64,000 nucleotides of DNA from Paenibacillus borealis. Its GTDB lineage: Bacteria > Bacillota > Bacilli > Paenibacillales > Paenibacillaceae. Within the stretch, counting starts at the first letter, position 1. Each line of letters opens with the position of its first letter. The notes under the pieces were generated by a model. It made no database searches and was not told where the DNA came from. It saw nothing but the letters and a program-made list of their open reading frames with translations. The stretch spans positions 7,502,001-7,566,000 of the forward strand of contig NZ_CP009285.1 of assembly GCF_000758665.1 (NCBI RefSeq). Reading direction: 5' to 3'. Made by a program: the position numbers and the translations under genes. Shown here piece by piece: positions 63,730 through 64,000 of the stretch.

Positions 63730-63770
63730 AAAAAAAGGAGCAGACGCTATTTAAATACCCGCCCGCTCCC
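63730..63770 (-). terminator. Terminator of the gene at the window edge
   Basis: On the minus strand GGGGAGCGGGCG and CGTCTGCTCC arms with an ATTTAAAT centre, followed by TTTTTTT. Confidence 0.82.
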
Positions 63771-63792
63771 CAGCTGAAACATCTGGAATCTA

Positions 63793-64000
63793 TTATTTTT
63801 TTCGGTCCATTAGGATGCTGTCGGGAGTGTAATTCTGCTCGTAGGCACTGCGCTGAATCTTGGCTTGGCCGCGTTTCTGCAGAAAGTTCTGGGCTTCCTG
63901 ACGAAGAGCATTCATCCGGTCCAGCAGTTCATTATCGTATCCTAAAATCCGATGAATTTCTTGCTTTTGTGCAGCCGACGAAGGATAAATTGCGACTTTT
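63793..64000 (-). CDS. C-terminal part of an unrecognised protein
   Basis: Open frame running off the window; the last 68 residues are visible. They are mostly helical and charged: HRILGYDNELLDRMNALRQ, NFLQKRGQAKIQRSAYEQN, ending ILMDRKK. I do not recognise the family. A good terminator 22 bp downstream supports a real gene end. Confidence 0.6.
   Translation of the reverse strand, partial: KVAIYPSSAAQKQEIHRILGYDNELLDRMNALRQEAQNFLQKRGQAKIQRSAYEQNYTPDSILMDRKK

Overview
The window looks like a chromosomal segment of a Paenibacillus or a close relative (Bacillales, moderate to high G+C). Evidence: a split glycine decarboxylase (gcvPA/gcvPB), long-form HPF, RF2 with the classic in-frame TGA frameshift, a MinJ/CtpB/FtsEX cluster, an argCJBDFGH order, an S-layer-homology protein and a Gram-positive type IV pilus locus. 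Ribosome binding sites are strong (AAGGAGG type) and intrinsic terminators are plentiful. I see no rRNA, tRNA, CRISPR array, transposase or prophage gene.

Layout. 1-3.1 kb: end of a gcvT-gcvPA-gcvPB operon. 3.2-9.3 kb: a GAF/LuxR regulator, a small membrane protein, a three-gene ABC-2 exporter and a lipoprotein. 9.3-13.8 kb: a SwrC-like RND pump and a CPA2 cation/proton antiporter with an attenuator-like leader. 13.9-19.3 kb: an ABC exporter divergent from a two-component system; gene sizes and types match the Bacillus LnrLMN/LnrJK (linearmycin/polyene resistance) system. 19.7-25.7 kb: minJ-like, ctpB-like, an M23 coiled-coil hydrolase, ftsX and ftsE. 26-28.7 kb: VanW/G5, CBS-pair and IseA-like proteins. 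28.9-44.9 kb: a type IV pilus region. The core machine (pilB, pilT, pilC, pilA, pilD, a pilM-pilN fusion, pilO) and the minor pilins (pilV-, pilW- and pilX-like) flank a 1613-residue multidomain surface protein on the other strand. 45-55.2 kb: an esterase, then the arginine biosynthesis operon. 55.3-64 kb: yitT, prfB, secA, hpf, an SLH protein, a cold-shock protein and the edge of one more gene.

The least explained content lies between genes. Three repeat families recur. (1) A 130-260 bp element in four copies (about 7.5, 49.0, 52.6 and 57.6 kb) has conserved internal blocks, but its inner and outer stems change sequence while keeping their pairing. Two copies sit inside the arg operon. (2) A two-hairpin element of about 100 bp occurs at 21.1 and 46.0 kb, with a half copy at the ribosome binding site of the gene at 4.2 kb. 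(3) Two four-copy arrays with a 52-bp period share a TTGTTGTATTTT motif (8.8-9.0 and 19.4-19.6 kb). Also notable are a structured leader before the major pilin, an attenuator leader before the antiporter, and a long inverted repeat between the pilB and adhesin promoters. All identifications were made by reading the sequence; no database search was run.
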